This document shows, piece after piece, positions 42,199-54,873 of a stretch of DNA of 64,000 bases (positions are counted from its first letter, which is position 1; each line of letters begins with the position of its first letter). Under the pieces are notes generated by a model. The model had not been told where the DNA came from, did not search any database, and saw only the letters and a list, made by a program, of their open reading frames with translations. The stretch is from contig NW_023501042.1 in the NCBI RefSeq assembly GCF_014066305.1, positions 868,001 through 932,000 on the forward strand, read 5' to 3'. Made by a program: the position numbers and the translations under genes. This DNA comes from Letharia columbiana. Lineage: Eukaryota; Ascomycota; Lecanoromycetes; Lecanorales; Parmeliaceae.

Positions 42199-42531
42199 TT
42201 TTTTTTTTTAAATACAATAAAGATTAATAGAAAAAGGTTTTTTATAAATATTTTTTGTTAGGCTAAGTACTTTACTATTCTTAGAGATGTCGTGCATTGG
42301 CGTCTCGGGCGTCTCAGGCGCGTCAGCGTGCTGCTCCGGAGGTAGAGTAATCGACTTCAGCCAAGCCGACCTCCTCGCTATTACTTCCTTTGACTTGAGA
42401 ATGGCAGGAATTAAAGAAAAACGGCAGAATGCTAGCAGAGCCTGTGCTCGACACAGATTGATATAAGACCAAAGAGTAGGTCTTGATAATTGGCCCACTC
42501 ACTCCTGATTGTCTTACCTGCAAGCGCCATT
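41278..42531. other. Intergenic region with poly-A/T tract
   Basis: 1.25 kb with no supported gene. The centre is taken up by a homopolymer tract (41991-42211); the 300 bases after it are the likely promoter of the hydrolase at 42532. Confidence 0.5.
41991..42211. repeat. Poly-A/poly-T homopolymer tract
   Basis: About 220 bases made almost entirely of alternating runs of A and T, with two short C runs (CCCC and CCCCC). The longest A runs exceed 40 bases. Such blocks of pure homopolymers with abrupt switches are unlike the rest of the window and may be a read or assembly artefact rather than true genome sequence. Confidence 0.85.
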
Positions 42532-43743
42532 ATGTCCGAGCATCTGTTCAACATCACCTCGCACATCATTCCTGCATCTCACATTCGAGGCTTTAGAAGA
42601 GGAATCCAAGACGAGCAAAACGGCCATCTACGTTTATCTCTCAAAAACTATGTTCCAAAAGACCGACAAGCAAAACCAGGAGACCCTACATTAATCCTAG
42701 CCCACGGCATCGGCTCTTCCAAAGAATCTTACGAGCCATTCCTCGACGAACTTGTCGCCCACCTACCAATCCGCGGTGCCTGGGCGTGCGACGTGACCCA
42801 CCATGGCGCTTCATTTTTACTCAATGAAGAAATCATAGGAGACGAACCGCACTGGCTCGACAGCGCCAGGGATATGCTCCACATGGTCAATACATTCGCA
42901 GCCCAGATGCCTCCTCCAATCTACGGTATCGGCCAGTCATGGGGCTGTAATAACATAGTTCTAGTGTCCCACCTCCACCAACGCCTTTTCGCAGGCATGG
43001 TACTAATTGAGCCCTATTTCGAAACCGGATACCGACTCCAATCGCACGGAGTCGACAAGCCTCCAGAGCACTCCCAGCATCGGATCGCCATTCTGGCAAG
43101 ACGAAGAGATACGTGGACATCTCGCGAAGAAGCAGCGGCCAAATTGCGCGCGACTCCTTACTACGCCGTCTTCGATCCGCGCGTCTTTGAACGCGTGGTC
43201 AAGTATGACTTGCGTGACATGCCAACGCAGCAGCACCCGCACGCCGTGACCTTGACGACTCCCAAAGCCCAAGAAGTATACAATTATGCGCGGCCTGACC
43301 CGCCCTTCCCGGGCTACGAGGCGGCACCAGACTACAAGACCCGTCCCGGCGATAGTGTTGTAGTTCCAGGCTTCTATCGTGGCGAAGTCAAGCATGTGAG
43401 GCGTATTCTACCTCAGATTCTGCCACCGCTCTTGTTTCTGTGGGGTACCAAGTCCGATATTGGCAATTCTGCGTATCCCCAAACGGTGATTGACCAAACC
43501 GGGGTCGGGGATGATGGGAATGGCGGCGTTGTCTCTGGTAAAGTACAGTCGAAATACGTGAAGGGGGCTTACCATGCTGTACACCTGGAAATGCCCGGAA
43601 AAGCTGCCGAAGAGATCAGCGAATGGCTGAAAAAGGAGCTGCAAAAGTGGCATGACGAGATGATGAGGAAGAAGGAGCAGCAGCCGCCTTTTGACCCTGG
43701 CGTACTGAATCCGCTGTGGCTTGAAAAGCTGTCTAAGCTCTGA
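42532..43743 (+). CDS. Akt2/MpaH-type peroxisomal alpha/beta hydrolase
   Basis: An intronless 403-residue alpha/beta-hydrolase. The oxyanion loop is LILAHGIGSSKESYEP (residues 54-69), the nucleophile elbow YGIGQSWGCNN has Ser136, the acid is probably Asp309 in LFLWGTKSDIG, and His348 or His351 lies in GAYHAVHLEMP. The last three residues are SKL, a canonical PTS1, so import into peroxisomes is expected. This family includes Akt2-like proteins of Alternaria host-selective-toxin clusters and MpaH, an acyl-CoA hydrolase of mycophenolic acid biosynthesis. Here there is no polyketide synthase, NRPS or other cluster gene nearby, so a role in general peroxisomal acyl-CoA metabolism is as likely. The start is the first ATG; the upstream 40 bases are open but have no ATG. 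Confidence 0.85.
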   Translation: MSEHLFNITSHIIPASHIRGFRRGIQDEQNGHLRLSLKNYVPKDRQAKPGDPTLILAHGIGSSKESYEPFLDELVAHLPIRGAWACDVTHHGASFLLNEEIIGDEPHWLDSARDMLHMVNTFAAQMPPPIYGIGQSWGCNNIVLVSHLHQRLFAGMVLIEPYFETGYRLQSHGVDKPPEHSQHRIAILARRRDTWTSREEAAAKLRATPYYAVFDPRVFERVVKYDLRDMPTQQHPHAVTLTTPKAQEVYNYARPDPPFPGYEAAPDYKTRPGDSVVVPGFYRGEVKHVRRILPQILPPLLFLWGTKSDIGNSAYPQTVIDQTGVGDDGNGGVVSGKVQSKYVKGAYHAVHLEMPGKAAEEISEWLKKELQKWHDEMMRKKEQQPPFDPGVLNPLWLEKLSKL

Positions 43744-44142
43744 CATGGCAAACATATGGCCAAAGTCTTGTGCTTGGAGAGGCATTATAGCAATCAAAGC
43801 ACCCAATTATCCTACAATTCACCCTTTGCCTATGATACATGAGCTAGCATAGCTGCTCCTCCGTTTCTTCAGTCTCTTCAGTCATGGTAGACATCATGGG
43901 TGGACCGCCCATGGGTTACGGGTCTGATCAAAAGCAACACCACAAAGCCAGTATATCACCTTTCCTCTCGCCCTACATAATTGTGGGCAGATGATGATGT
44001 ATGATGGAATAAAGCACAAACACCTCCTGTCATAGCCCCGAGTCTCCGTTCGCCGTCGCTTTTGCAATCGTCAAACTCCTCTATTAAAGTAGCCTGCGCG
44101 TGCCCCTATGTCATGTCACCGTGCGCCTTGCCAGCGCCGCAT
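43744..44142. other. Convergent 3' intergenic region
   Basis: 399 bp between the hydrolase (+) and NOT1 (-). It contains the 3' ends of both; no gene is seen. Confidence 0.5.
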
Positions 44143-47100
44143 TCATATGTGCTGAGTAAATTGATCACCCCAATGCTCTCGCTCTTGCGCCGAATGCGAA
44201 AAGCGTTCACACATAGTTCGAATCTACAACAATAGGTTAGCACTCATTCGTAGAAAATCGTATGTAGAGATTTACCAATGGTGAAGCTTTGATGAATGGC
44301 AACTGGAAGAAATTGTAGTCCGAATTCTTGATCAGTTCCAATGTTGTGATGACAAGGCCCCATGGATGTGGTTTGATCACATGGAGACGCTCAAGCAGTA
44401 CTCGAGTGATTTGCTGGCGCACATCCGATTCCTGCTGATCCGCCAGATCTGTTCCGAAAAGGTGGAGGAGAGCATAGCTGAAGTAGTGGGTATGACTGTT
44501 GGGATAGCGAAGTTGGTGAGCCATAGCACTAAGGAAGTAGTAGCGTGCTTCTGGATGAAGCTCCCTCGCCAGCTTGGTCATTAAAGAGGCTTGAGGAGAG
44601 TCACCGGTAAATGGCTGACCGCCCTTCTGCCCAGCCGTCGCAATTGCGCTTTGACCAATGTACAAGACGATAGCGTGTAGAAGAGAGGGATCCACAGCTA
44701 GGCCACGATCAATCGACGTGTACACTGCGTTAGCTAGATGAGTAAGATTGTCACTCGAGATCTCATTACTCCTTAGCGATGCATCGATGACATCTTTGGT
44801 GTTGCTTTGAATGAGAGGTCCAGTGTAATCGCCAACGATCCTGGGGGCTTTTCTCATCTCTTCTAGACGATCTACCTTTAGTCCTGTCACGAATGGATCA
44901 GGGAGCTCTGGAAAGGAAGACGGATAGGCGCTGAGCACAAGATTGTGAAGCTGCGTGCAGTACCGTGGGATAGAGTTGCAGAGGCGGAAGTGATTTTCCG
45001 CCAAGAATTCAGGGAAGTCGTGGTGCAAGATGAGAACAATGCGGAGTATGCCTCGGTAGAGGTCCATTGCGAGAGGTGTGATGGTGCTCGGCTTCAGAAA
45101 CTGGCAGATGTACGACAGCGCTGCCTCCATGAGCTTGGCAAATGAGTCCCAACCCTGCCAGATATTAGTAAAGCAGTGCGTAGAGGAGAGAGCATAGCTC
45201 ACCTCATCGTTTGAGAGCTTCAACAGGCTGGGCATGAAAAGCCGGTGCGAGATCAGCATAAGCCAGCTGTAGGCGAAAGCTGGGAAGTGATGAGGTGTCA
45301 ACATCAGAAAGTTGTTTGCGAAGACGATGAGCATGTCTCGGTCCGGTGTATCTCCTTCTCGCCCAAAGTCATGCCAGTCGCACAGAATACTCGAAAGGAG
45401 GCGAAAGAAACCCCGTTGGTTGAAGCGCTCTCCTTGCATGACGTGATGGTTGTTGATTATCAAGGTAAGAATGGCCAAGATTGAATTCATATACGCGGCC
45501 TTGTTACGTTTCACAGACCCATTGATTTCGCCTTGGTTCTTCACCAGTAGCACAATGAGCCTGGCCAACCAATCGACCTTGAAAAACGGTTCGTCCGAGT
45601 TCCCATCAGCATTCAGACTAGCATGGCCGTAATTATCCATCGCGTCGTCAATGCAGAATCGAAGGAACACAGACATATCCTCTTGTGAGCTGACCAACTG
45701 TTTCTGGTGCAACTGTGATATAAAGGCTGGGAAGATATTTTCGCTAGGGCTTTTTGGCGAAGCATCGCATATTGCAGCCCATTCTGCGAATATGTACTGC
45801 ATTTGATGCTTTCTAATAAGACTCTCGTCGGGTCTGACGTCGACAGTCGCATTGACTCCCCACTCTTTCAGTCGTTGGACAAGTTCCTCGGCCTTGATCA
45901 GGGCGGGATCCTCCATGAGCCATTGGCCTAGAGCACCTAAGCTGCTCGCAAAATCGGCCCGTAGTGCCGTCGGATGGTCGTTGAGCAGCAAGGCATCCAT
46001 GATGTCGGACAAGACTTCAAGCGCAAGCTCCTCCCGGTCATAGATCAAACCGGTCAAAAACATGTCGAGTTGCTTTAGTTGCAAAAGATCAACCTTGACC
46101 AGTGCGGCCGTTACATCGATGTTGAAAAGTTTCTGTTCCTCTAAATTCATTGCCCATATCGCGACCTCCTTTCTGATGCTTGGGTACGTCAGACACAATC
46201 GTGCCAGTAAATGCACGAACACTTCGATCTCGAGACGTATCATGGAATTCCCATAGATCCCTTTGCAGATCTCCTCGGCACAGTTCATGGCAATGGTATC
46301 TGGAGACGAGGCAATCAGGTCCCATGCTTGGCTAAGGACCTCTACCAAACAACGGTCTCGTTGTATCTCACTCATAGATCGATCTGGATTTTCCTTCACC
46401 ATTCGACTGGTTTCACCAAGGAGCTGGGATAAGCGATCCTGAACGGCGTCAAGATCCGCGTATCCATTTGTCTGGGCTGCGGCCATCAAATTAGGCACCG
46501 GCGGCGGGAGCATACGACCGGTCTGTTGCTGCTGCTGAGAATGCTGGTGTGGCATTGGTAGCGTCTCGGCGGGAGTGTGGACATTCGGCACTGATGCAAA
46601 TGCCTCCTGTAGTACGTCGGGCAGCTGTCTCCCGCTGTCTGCTGAAGCAGTTTGAGTGTGGCTTGCGGGTCCCCGGGATTGCCTGGCAAACTCAAGATAG
46701 ATTGCCATTTGCTCTTGATTTAAACCGCCAGATGCCTGCTTGTAGGGATCTGGGATGAATCCGGCCCACCGATTGAAAGCTGGATCCATGTAGGGCTCGC
46801 TGGGGTGCTCGGCCCGATGTTGTCGTCGCTGTGCTATCTCAGCCTCGATGTGAGCCTCGATCTCGGGCATAGATCGCTCTTCAGCTTGCTTCTCTACTAT
46901 GTTGCATGCCGTGTCCAGATTATCATTCACGCACATCAGAATAGCACCTTCAGGAAATGCTTGGTCTGGAAAATCTGTCTGCTGCGCCATGCGGATGTAA
47001 TTTGTCATGCTCATCTTGAGGGGCTCTTTGCAAGTAACGAGGGCAAGACTTCCAGACAGTTGGCGCACCATCTGTTGTGCAGCTCTGCGCACTCGATCTT

Positions 47101-50100
47101 CGTCCGATTCGCGAGCGAAGTCCTTATGAATCAGAGCACTAGTTGCGATCGTTGCGATGGTGACTGATCTCTCCACAACCGGAGCGATGATCTCCAAGAT
47201 AGCGCGTTTGACGGCCTCTTGAACAATGTCACGTAGTCGAGCTTGAGTAGCAGGGCTGCCGGTGGCTGGCGGAAACACGAGCACAGATTCCAGATCCGGC
47301 AAAGCAGAAGACAATGTGTCAGTATCAAACCTTGAGCTTCGACCGGTCCGGCTAATTCCACTCAAATTCATATCGTCGAAGCCGTCCAGCCCGTCGGGTA
47401 GCACACTACTCGGCAAGTCCTCGTCGTGGAGAGGTCTGTTTCGAATCGTCGTCGAAGCATCCTCCTCGTTCACAACCATGCCGAATTCCTTACAGAGAAC
47501 CTCAATCTCGAACTTCTGGTTCAGCTTGATATCGAAATGGAAGTATAATTCGAGTAAGGCTGCGATTATTTCCATAACCCAAGGGTTCGGTGGCTTAAAT
47601 ACGATCGACCTTGTGCCTTGTGCCAGGACGTTACAGGTAAACGGAATAACGAGGATCAATCGCTGTGTCTCGAGACCCTCGATGAGGAAGTCCAAGAAGG
47701 AGATGTTCTTATGCTTTATTGGTTTGTCGCGTGCAATCGTCAAAGACCCCAGCCATGTAGAAAGGTTCTTTAGATTCTTTCGCTCGGATGCAGATTGCAT
47801 TGTGGACTCGGCGTTGAGTATTTTCTGGACACTGACATAGGTTTCTCGAAGGACTTCATTCCATAGAACTTTGTTGCCAAGGAGGTTCAATATGTCAAGG
47901 TAAAGCGGCTGATAATTTGGTTCGACTTTGGCACGCCCCTCAACAAGGAAGAAGGCGAACCATTGATGATGCCTGTCCTGGAGCGCTTCCTGGAGCTGAC
48001 CCAATCTACTCTTCAGATTTTGCTCAGAAACATTGTTAAAGAAGAAGACGACTTTTTCTTGTGTCTCTTCGTCAGGCTCATCATAAGCTGAAGAGGGCTC
48101 TGCGTTGACGGATTTGAAGCGGAAGGTTGTGTCTGGAGAAAGGAAGTCGTCAATGTCGCCGTTTGGAAGGCTTATTCCATCCGCTAAGCCATTGACAGCA
48201 TTTGAATCATCCGGTCCTTGAGAACCATTTTGTGAAAGCACCTCGAGGGCTCTTCTGTACGGCTCGGTACCACGAAGATCGGGAATTTGCGCCAGTCGAT
48301 TGCAGTATTCGGTCCACTCCGGCTCTCGAAGCCTATCAAGAACATGTAGCAATGCCTGAAGGCCGAACTTGTACATTGACGCTTCCTGCGGATAGTCCCG
48401 GACGGAGTCCAAAATCATCTCTTGACCCACTCGAAGGGTTAGATCTGATATGAGGCCGACTGAGATGATACCACCGAACAGCACGGCAGTCGTTGCTAGC
48501 GGGCCTAGGGGGTATTCGCCGAAACATGAAAACTCGTCAAAGAGCCCGTGTATCATACAAGCAAAGAGATCAACCTTGTTCCGATCATTGGAGGCTTTAC
48601 ATTCTTGTAAATACTCCAAGATGTTCTCTACCTTCAGGTCACCATTGTACATCCTTTTGTATAGCGCTTGCATCTCATGGTCCGCAGTTTTTGGTAATCG
48701 GTTGCTCTCTTTGCAGTCGACATCAACGTTCTCTTCTATCCCTTCACAATAGATGATCAATCTTGGGTATGCCTGTAAGCATTGTCGTTGGAGTGCTTTC
48801 AGCTCGGATCTATCTGTCATATGCTGGTCTAGCATGGCCAGGAAATCATAGACCGTCTTCATGGCCAGGCTCACCGTCCGCGGCTCCGACTGTTCGTCTC
48901 GTGCGATTCGGAGCTCGTCCTGGGCCTTCAGCATCAAGAATTTGAAAACACCCATAACGAATCCACTGGCATCCTGTGCGATTTTGTCATCTGCCCAACT
49001 TTCAAGGTCAAGGAGGCCTTCGCGATGTGCTAGCGCAGCTAGATCTAGGCCAAATCCATTCATGAGTGTGAACAAGTCCACCAACCACTCTTGCTCCCGT
49101 GCAAGATCCATTATCATGGTTAATTCAAGCGGATCGTCGATGTGGGTTTCGACGAGTTTCGTCGCGACCCATCCTTTGTCTTGTTTCCACAGTGAGTGAA
49201 GAACATAGTTGTGATCTGGTCGCTCCTTGTCCAGGAAGATCCTCAATAGACTTGACATGATGTACTCCTGTCCTTTGCTCCATGGCTTTGCGATCCCTGC
49301 AGACGAGCAAAGAAACAGTGCCTCTTTGCCACGAATAATCTCCGCCAATAGTGCCTCCACTTCCTGAGACGGCATTTCATCAGGGCGAACGATGAGATCG
49401 AACATAGCCGTGACTGCATCTAATGAGATCATCGTGTCTCGTATTGCTCTTTCGGCATGCTGCGCAACGTTCTCAGGGGCATCCAATAACGCATGGGCAT
49501 CGTAAGCTGGGCGTAGGTCGGGTATGTTCGTTGCATCGAGCTCTGATGGCTGACACGATAGGAAAGCTCGGATGAATGAGACCTGTGTCTGGGGGTTGCG
49601 CCATCGACCTCCCCAAAGTTGCTGGATGTCAAATTGAGCGTTCTCCTGAGACATTGGGAGCAGTGCATTATATAGAGCGAGGAATTGGTCCCTTGAGACC
49701 TCAAGACCTTTGAGATCCAGCTCCCGAACCACTGTCTGCCAGTCAAAGAAACGCTCCACGTAGTCGTGAACCGCAGATACAAACACAGCAGGAGAGTATT
49801 GCTGTCGCGCTGGGATCAGCACCATGAAGAGAAGTGCACCGGCTACCTGTCTCTCATCCAAGGTTTCATCCGTATGCCGTGATAGAAATTCTTTTGCGGC
49901 TGTAGGACTGCTCGTTACTTGAGGGCCACGGAGATGAATCTCCTTCACCAGGTGATACTTCATTTCTAACAGGTTGAATAAGAAGAGTACTGATCGTACT
50001 TCCGATGGCACTGTTATGCCTTTTTGAGAATAGCGATGCTCCAGCGCGTAGCCCAGGCGCTTCAGGTCAATATTTGCTCTTGAATCTTGGGGTAAATCTT

Positions 50101-51373
50101 CGAAGAATCTGAGGGCGCATGTTGCGAGTAACGAAGGAGCGACATCGTAGTTGTCGTTTTCGAGATTTGCGAGGCTTGCAATGATGCCGTCGAAATTCTC
50201 AAGAAGTATGGCTCCAGCTGCAAAGATTCAGTAACAGAAGCCGACATACGACGTGGTTTGGAGAATACCCTTAGCCTTCAGATCTGTTTTCGAGACGTGC
50301 GTAAAAGCTGAAGCCAGCAAAGTCTTCGCCAACGGATCTAGTCCGAAGTGATTCATGAACGTCGCAAGGTCAAAGTCACGAAAGATATCGCCTTCAGAAG
50401 TGTCTATTATCTCTGCAATTTTTGGAGCTTGCTCAGAATCTTGCGTTATCTTCTCTATCTCTTGCACTAATAGGTAGTAGTTGCTGGGATTTTCAACATT
50501 GCGATTGGTACCTGGGAATATTTGGGGAGAGTTCCCAACAAGGAGGCGACGAAAATATTTAGAGAAGACTTCCATGCCGTTCGAGTCCACGAGCTACAAA
50601 CGAAACGGTCAACAATAAAGCTACACAGAGCAAATCATTGGAGGCTGAGGTTTGGAGAGTCATACCTTGTGGATAGCCTCTGCTTGGGCGTCCCACTTTG
50701 CTTTACCTTCCTTCTCCGTTATAGAGCCCAGCAGCAGAAAGACCTGAGTCACGACAATCTTAGATACAGAGGATTGGCCAGACGCAGCCGAAGAGGAGAT
50801 TGACCCCGTGAATGGTCGATCAAAGGCGTTGGTTGTGGGAGAGCTCAAACTATATTGTGGTAATGGAGGAGAGAAAGTTTGATGCCTAGAGCTTCCTCCG
50901 CCACCACTACCCCCACCTCCTCCAGCTTGAGATGCGGTGGTCGAAGCCGCGGCGGAGGACGCCGAATATGGAGTCGAAGATGGCGTGATGGCTCTTGACC
51001 GAGGTGACAAGAGCGACTGACCTGATGGAGCTTGTTGAGATCCAGATTGCAGTGAAGGAAAGGTTGTCGCTGCTATAGAGGAGGGATATGATTGTCTGCT
51101 GTTTTCGTTCTGTGTTGAGGAGTTGAGAACGGACGAGAAGGATGGTGTGAATGGCGAGGAGGATGAGGTGTGACTTGGGCGCCCTGAATATTCAAGCGAC
51201 GAGGAGCCAAGATTAGTTGACAAAGGAGTGAGCCCACGGCGAGCGCTTGTTCCCGGGGCAGGTAGCCCCCAGGCTGACTGTTGTCCCCTCACTGGCTGTG
51301 CGCCCGAATTCCTGTTTGTACTGGAAGCAATCGAGTTCTGAGCTGCAGGCTGAGGGGGAGGGAAGCTGGTCAT
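44143..51373 (-). CDS. NOT1: CCR4-NOT complex scaffold subunit Not1
   Basis: A 2335-residue scaffold of the CCR4-NOT deadenylase complex, acting in mRNA decay and translational repression. Exons: 51373-50666, 50593-50269, 50217-45203, 45154-44276, 44223-44143; total length is a multiple of three. The N-terminal 200 residues are Ser/Gln/Gly-rich (GGGGGSGGGGSSRH) and disordered. Then come the helical repeats (GLDPLAKTLLASAFTHVSKT), the MIF4G-like middle, the DUF3819/Caf40-binding region (PFTCNVLAQGTRSIVFKPPN, PWVMEIIAALLELYFHFDIK) with FNRWAGFIPDPYK, and the C-terminal NOT1 domain (HHDFPEFLAENHFRLCNSIP). Intron 45155-45202 is 48 bp with no stop, so the frame reads through; homologous sequence (LSNDEGWDSF) supports removal. 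The last exon replaces the read-through tail YIRFSTNEC. The gene is divergent from the F-BAR gene. Confidence 0.95.
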
Positions 51374-51876
51374 CTAGGATAGACAAACATTCGTAAGGAT
51401 CCTGACGGGATCTGGTGACTGTGGATATAGGATCACTGTTTGGGCGGAACAAGAGAACAAGAGAGGGGGAAGGAGAGAGCTTGATGTCATTCGAATAGAG
51501 TACAGAAGTGAGGCATGTAAGTAGAAAAAGGTCAATGTTCTGAGGCTCAACCCCGAAAGGACTTGGCGCCGCTAACCGAAGATGAACTATCTGGTTTAAA
51601 GCCTATTCAGTATAAGCCTCCCCCCCCTTTGTCTCTGGGACAACAGCCGTGTTTAAAAATCTTGAGCTTATGGAAGATGAAAAATAAAGGCTAGCCTTTG
51701 AGTATCATTCCTATCCATGTAATTATATTACTGTCTTACAATTCATATACAGTTCACATACAATTTGCATACAATCAAGTCCGTCATTTTTCAAGAAGTT
51801 TGACGTTCGAGGTTAACAACTGTACTTGAAGAATAATTGGGGGACCGGGCGATCGACGCCCCAGCACGTCGGCAGA
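51374..51876. promoter_or_regulatory. Shared promoter, NOT1 / F-BAR gene
   Basis: 503 bp between divergent starts. It contains a C8-9 run near 51620 and an AT-rich stretch from about 51690. No specific site is assigned. Confidence 0.5.
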
Positions 51877-54873
51877 ATGCCTGGAACTGTCGCAGAAGGG
51901 CCCAGCGTTTCCCTATCCTGTAAGAAGAATATGGAACGTGCACTTGGGGAAATGGCGCTGATGTTGGCAGTCGCGAACAATTTCTGGGGCAAGGATGACG
52001 CTGGTGTTCAGCCACTGCTAGAGCGTATGCAAAATGGGAAAGCAACTTGCGATGAATTGAAGGCGTTCTACAACAGTACACACCGGAGCGCAACTTCGAA
52101 TGGAGTCGAAGGCTCACATGTGTTTAGCTCGAGCTGCGATAGAAGACGATTATGCCCGAAAGATGACTGCGCTATGTCGCAAACCGCTCGGTTCGTCAGA
52201 AGCCGGTACTCTACGAGCCTCCCTCGACGTCATGCGCGGAGAAGTCGAAGCCATGGGAAAAGCGCATCAGGGGATCGCAGGCCAAATGAAAAGCGAGTTA
52301 GAAGAACCGTTGGCTGCGTTTGCCGGAGGAATGAAAGAGCGGAGAAAGATTGTACAGACTGGTATCGAGAAACTTTTCAAGCAGAAGCAACAGCAGACTC
52401 AAGCGGTGAACAAGGTGCGCAAACATAATCGAGACTCCGAAGCTTCTGTCTGACCTGAAGTAGTCTCGAGACCGGTATGAACAGGACTGTCTGAAGATAA
52501 AAGGCTACTTAGCCCAAGGCCATATGGTAATGGGGCAGGAAGAGCGCAAGAACAAAGCCAAGATGGAGAAGACCCAGATCCAATTAGCTACCACAAGCAA
52601 CGAGTATGAAGCAGCCGTTAAAATACTTGAAGAAACGACAGGACGATGGAATAGAGACTGGAAGGCTGCATGTGATGTGAGAAACATTGCACTCTGTAGA
52701 GGTTGAGCGCAGCTAATGGTCATAGAAATTTCAAGATCTTGAGGAGGAGAGACTTGACTTTATGAAGAGCAGTTTGTGGACTTTTGCAAACGTGGCCTCG
52801 ACTGTTTGTGTTAGCGATGACGCTGTCAGTGTCTATCAAAGCTCGATCTAAGGCTTTGCTAACTTTTCCAAGTCGTGCGAGAAGATACGGCTTTCACTTG
52901 AAGGGTGCGAAGTCGAAAAGGACATCTCTGGTTTCATTCAGGAGAAAGGGACTGGGCAAGAGATTCCCGATCCTCCAAAGTATATCAACTTCTGTCGTGG
53001 CGATGTCAATGACAATGTTTCGGAAGCCTCAGAAGACGATTATTCAGTCGCTCAGTTCCAGAGGACCATCAATCCTGCTTTCCGCAGCTCTTCTCCTCAA
53101 CCCTCAACGTTCGAATCCCACCACGATCCTCAGTCAGATTTGGCTGCACGCATGGGCCACCTTGAGACGAATACACCTCCGAGTCGTGAGACGACCATGA
53201 CCCCACAGAAAGCCATGCAACAGCTACCTCCATTGATCGACTATCGAAGACAGGCCCAGACGCAGGCTCCTTATCAGCACAAGGTAGATGAATTGCCCAC
53301 TGTGCCCCACAACGAATATCCTACCGACGGAATGACTATGTTCTGTCGAACTGCACCACCTTCTGAGCGTAGCTCTGCTGCCAGCCCTGTAAGACCATCA
53401 AGTCGAGACTCTCAGAGTGAGTACTCAAATCCTACGTCCTTTTCGAGTCAGGAGCCTGTGAGCGGAAAGCAATCGCCTATCAAGCACGGCGAAGGTCAAA
53501 TGGTGCCTGCAATGAGCCCGACGAAACAGATCCAGAAGAAGAGAAGTGGTTTCTTCAGCAACAGCCCGTTCCGTAGAAAGAGCAAGCACGAGAAAGAGGC
53601 TCCAGCAATAGCTACCCCTACTGCTCGGAACACTTGGGGTTCTTCGAATAGCCGGCATGATGACTCTAGCCCAACTCGCCAGTACGGCCATGCTCGAAAC
53701 TCACATGACCGTTACTCAGGAAGTCCCGAGCCCGTCGATCCAAGAGCCAATTTCCAGTTGAACGTTGGACCCAACGTCTTCGATGTTGCTTCGCCTGATT
53801 CCAACCGCAACAAGCCCGCTCCAAGGAACATGCACTCTCCCGTCAAGGACTTAGACCCCATCGCCGCTGCTCTCGCTGAACTTAAAGGTGTCAACAAAGA
53901 ATCCTCAGTCCGCATGTCAGCAGACCGTTATGCGGGCGTTGCTACCCCTGGACCTCCGAGCGCATCCGGAATGCAGAATGGAGATACTTCAGCTGCGCAA
54001 CGAGGCACACCACCACCCTCTTACTCCGACCAATCTGTCAGACGTCTTGATGCTCCGCAACCGGCCTTCACCTCTGCGCAGATGCAGTCGACCACTCGCA
54101 AATATGTTGGCCAGAATCAAGAAATGTACGGTTCTTCTCGCCCTGGTACCCGTGGTAGCGGGCCTGAGATGCCTCGCGCGACATCACCTCGTCCTATGAG
54201 GAGCACTAGCCCAAGACCTGGATACCAAGGGCAAGGTCAGCAGGGCAATCCACGAGCTGCAAGCCCGAATCCGTATAACAATGTCGGCCGCCCAAGGCAA
54301 AGCCCCAGCGCGAGCCCTACAAAGCCCCTCTATTCTCAGCACAACTCACCGGACGACGTAGGCCGGGCACCCTCGCCACAACCACAGTACGCAAGACAAG
54401 AACGGCCAAATAGCAGCGGCGGTATGGCAATGCAGCTTTCCAACGGAGATGTCAGTAGCGGCGGTCAAAGAGGGCGAGGAAACGGAGGGCGACCAATCAG
54501 CTATTACGGCGGGCAGCCACAGCAGCCAGATCACGGAGCTAGCAGAATTAGGAGTAGGAGCACAGCGGACGGACGGAAGTACACTCAAGACGGAAGACCA
54601 ATTTTGCATTTTGGTGAGTCCCTCCACCTGTGGACATTGCGTATCTTTGTGACCATGATGGAAGAGATACTGTGGCGACAATCATGCTAATACACTAATA
54701 CAGCAAGAGCATTGTATATGTATCGCGCCGCTATAGCGGAGGAGCTGAGCTTCGCAAAGGGTGATGTCTTAGCAGTTCTGAGACTGCAAGATGATGGATG
54801 GTGGGAGGCGGAGGCGACAGGCAAGAAGAGCAGACCAGGGTTGGTGCCGAGCAATTATCTGCAACCTTGTTAG
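51877..54873 (+). CDS. F-BAR and SH3 domain protein (Cdc15/Imp2/Hof1 family)
   Basis: An 885-residue membrane-bending scaffold expected at the septation ring. Exons: 51877-51919, 51971-52075, 52128-52414, 52464-52676, 52726-52824, 52873-54613, 54704-54873. The F-BAR domain covers about residues 14-290 (SFANNFWGKDDAGVQPLLER, RAAIEDDYARKMTALCRKPL, SRDRYEQDCLKIKGYLAQGH, EERLDFMKSSLWTFANVAST, RLSLEGCEVEKDISGFIQEK). A long Ser/Pro-rich disordered linker follows with many SP sites, as in Cdc15-type proteins regulated by phosphorylation. The C-terminal SH3 is at about 830-885 (ARALYMYRAAIAEELSFAKG, DDGWWEAEA, GLVPSNYLQPC). Intron 1 (51 bp) lacks a stop and could be retained, adding 17 residues just before the F-BAR start. 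The frame is intact. Confidence 0.9.

Noticed and set aside
42532..43743. Part of a toxin or secondary-metabolite cluster
   Set aside because: No PKS, NRPS, terpene synthase, cytochrome P450 or transporter lies within the window; neighbours are NOT1, an SR140-like gene and an unknown gene.
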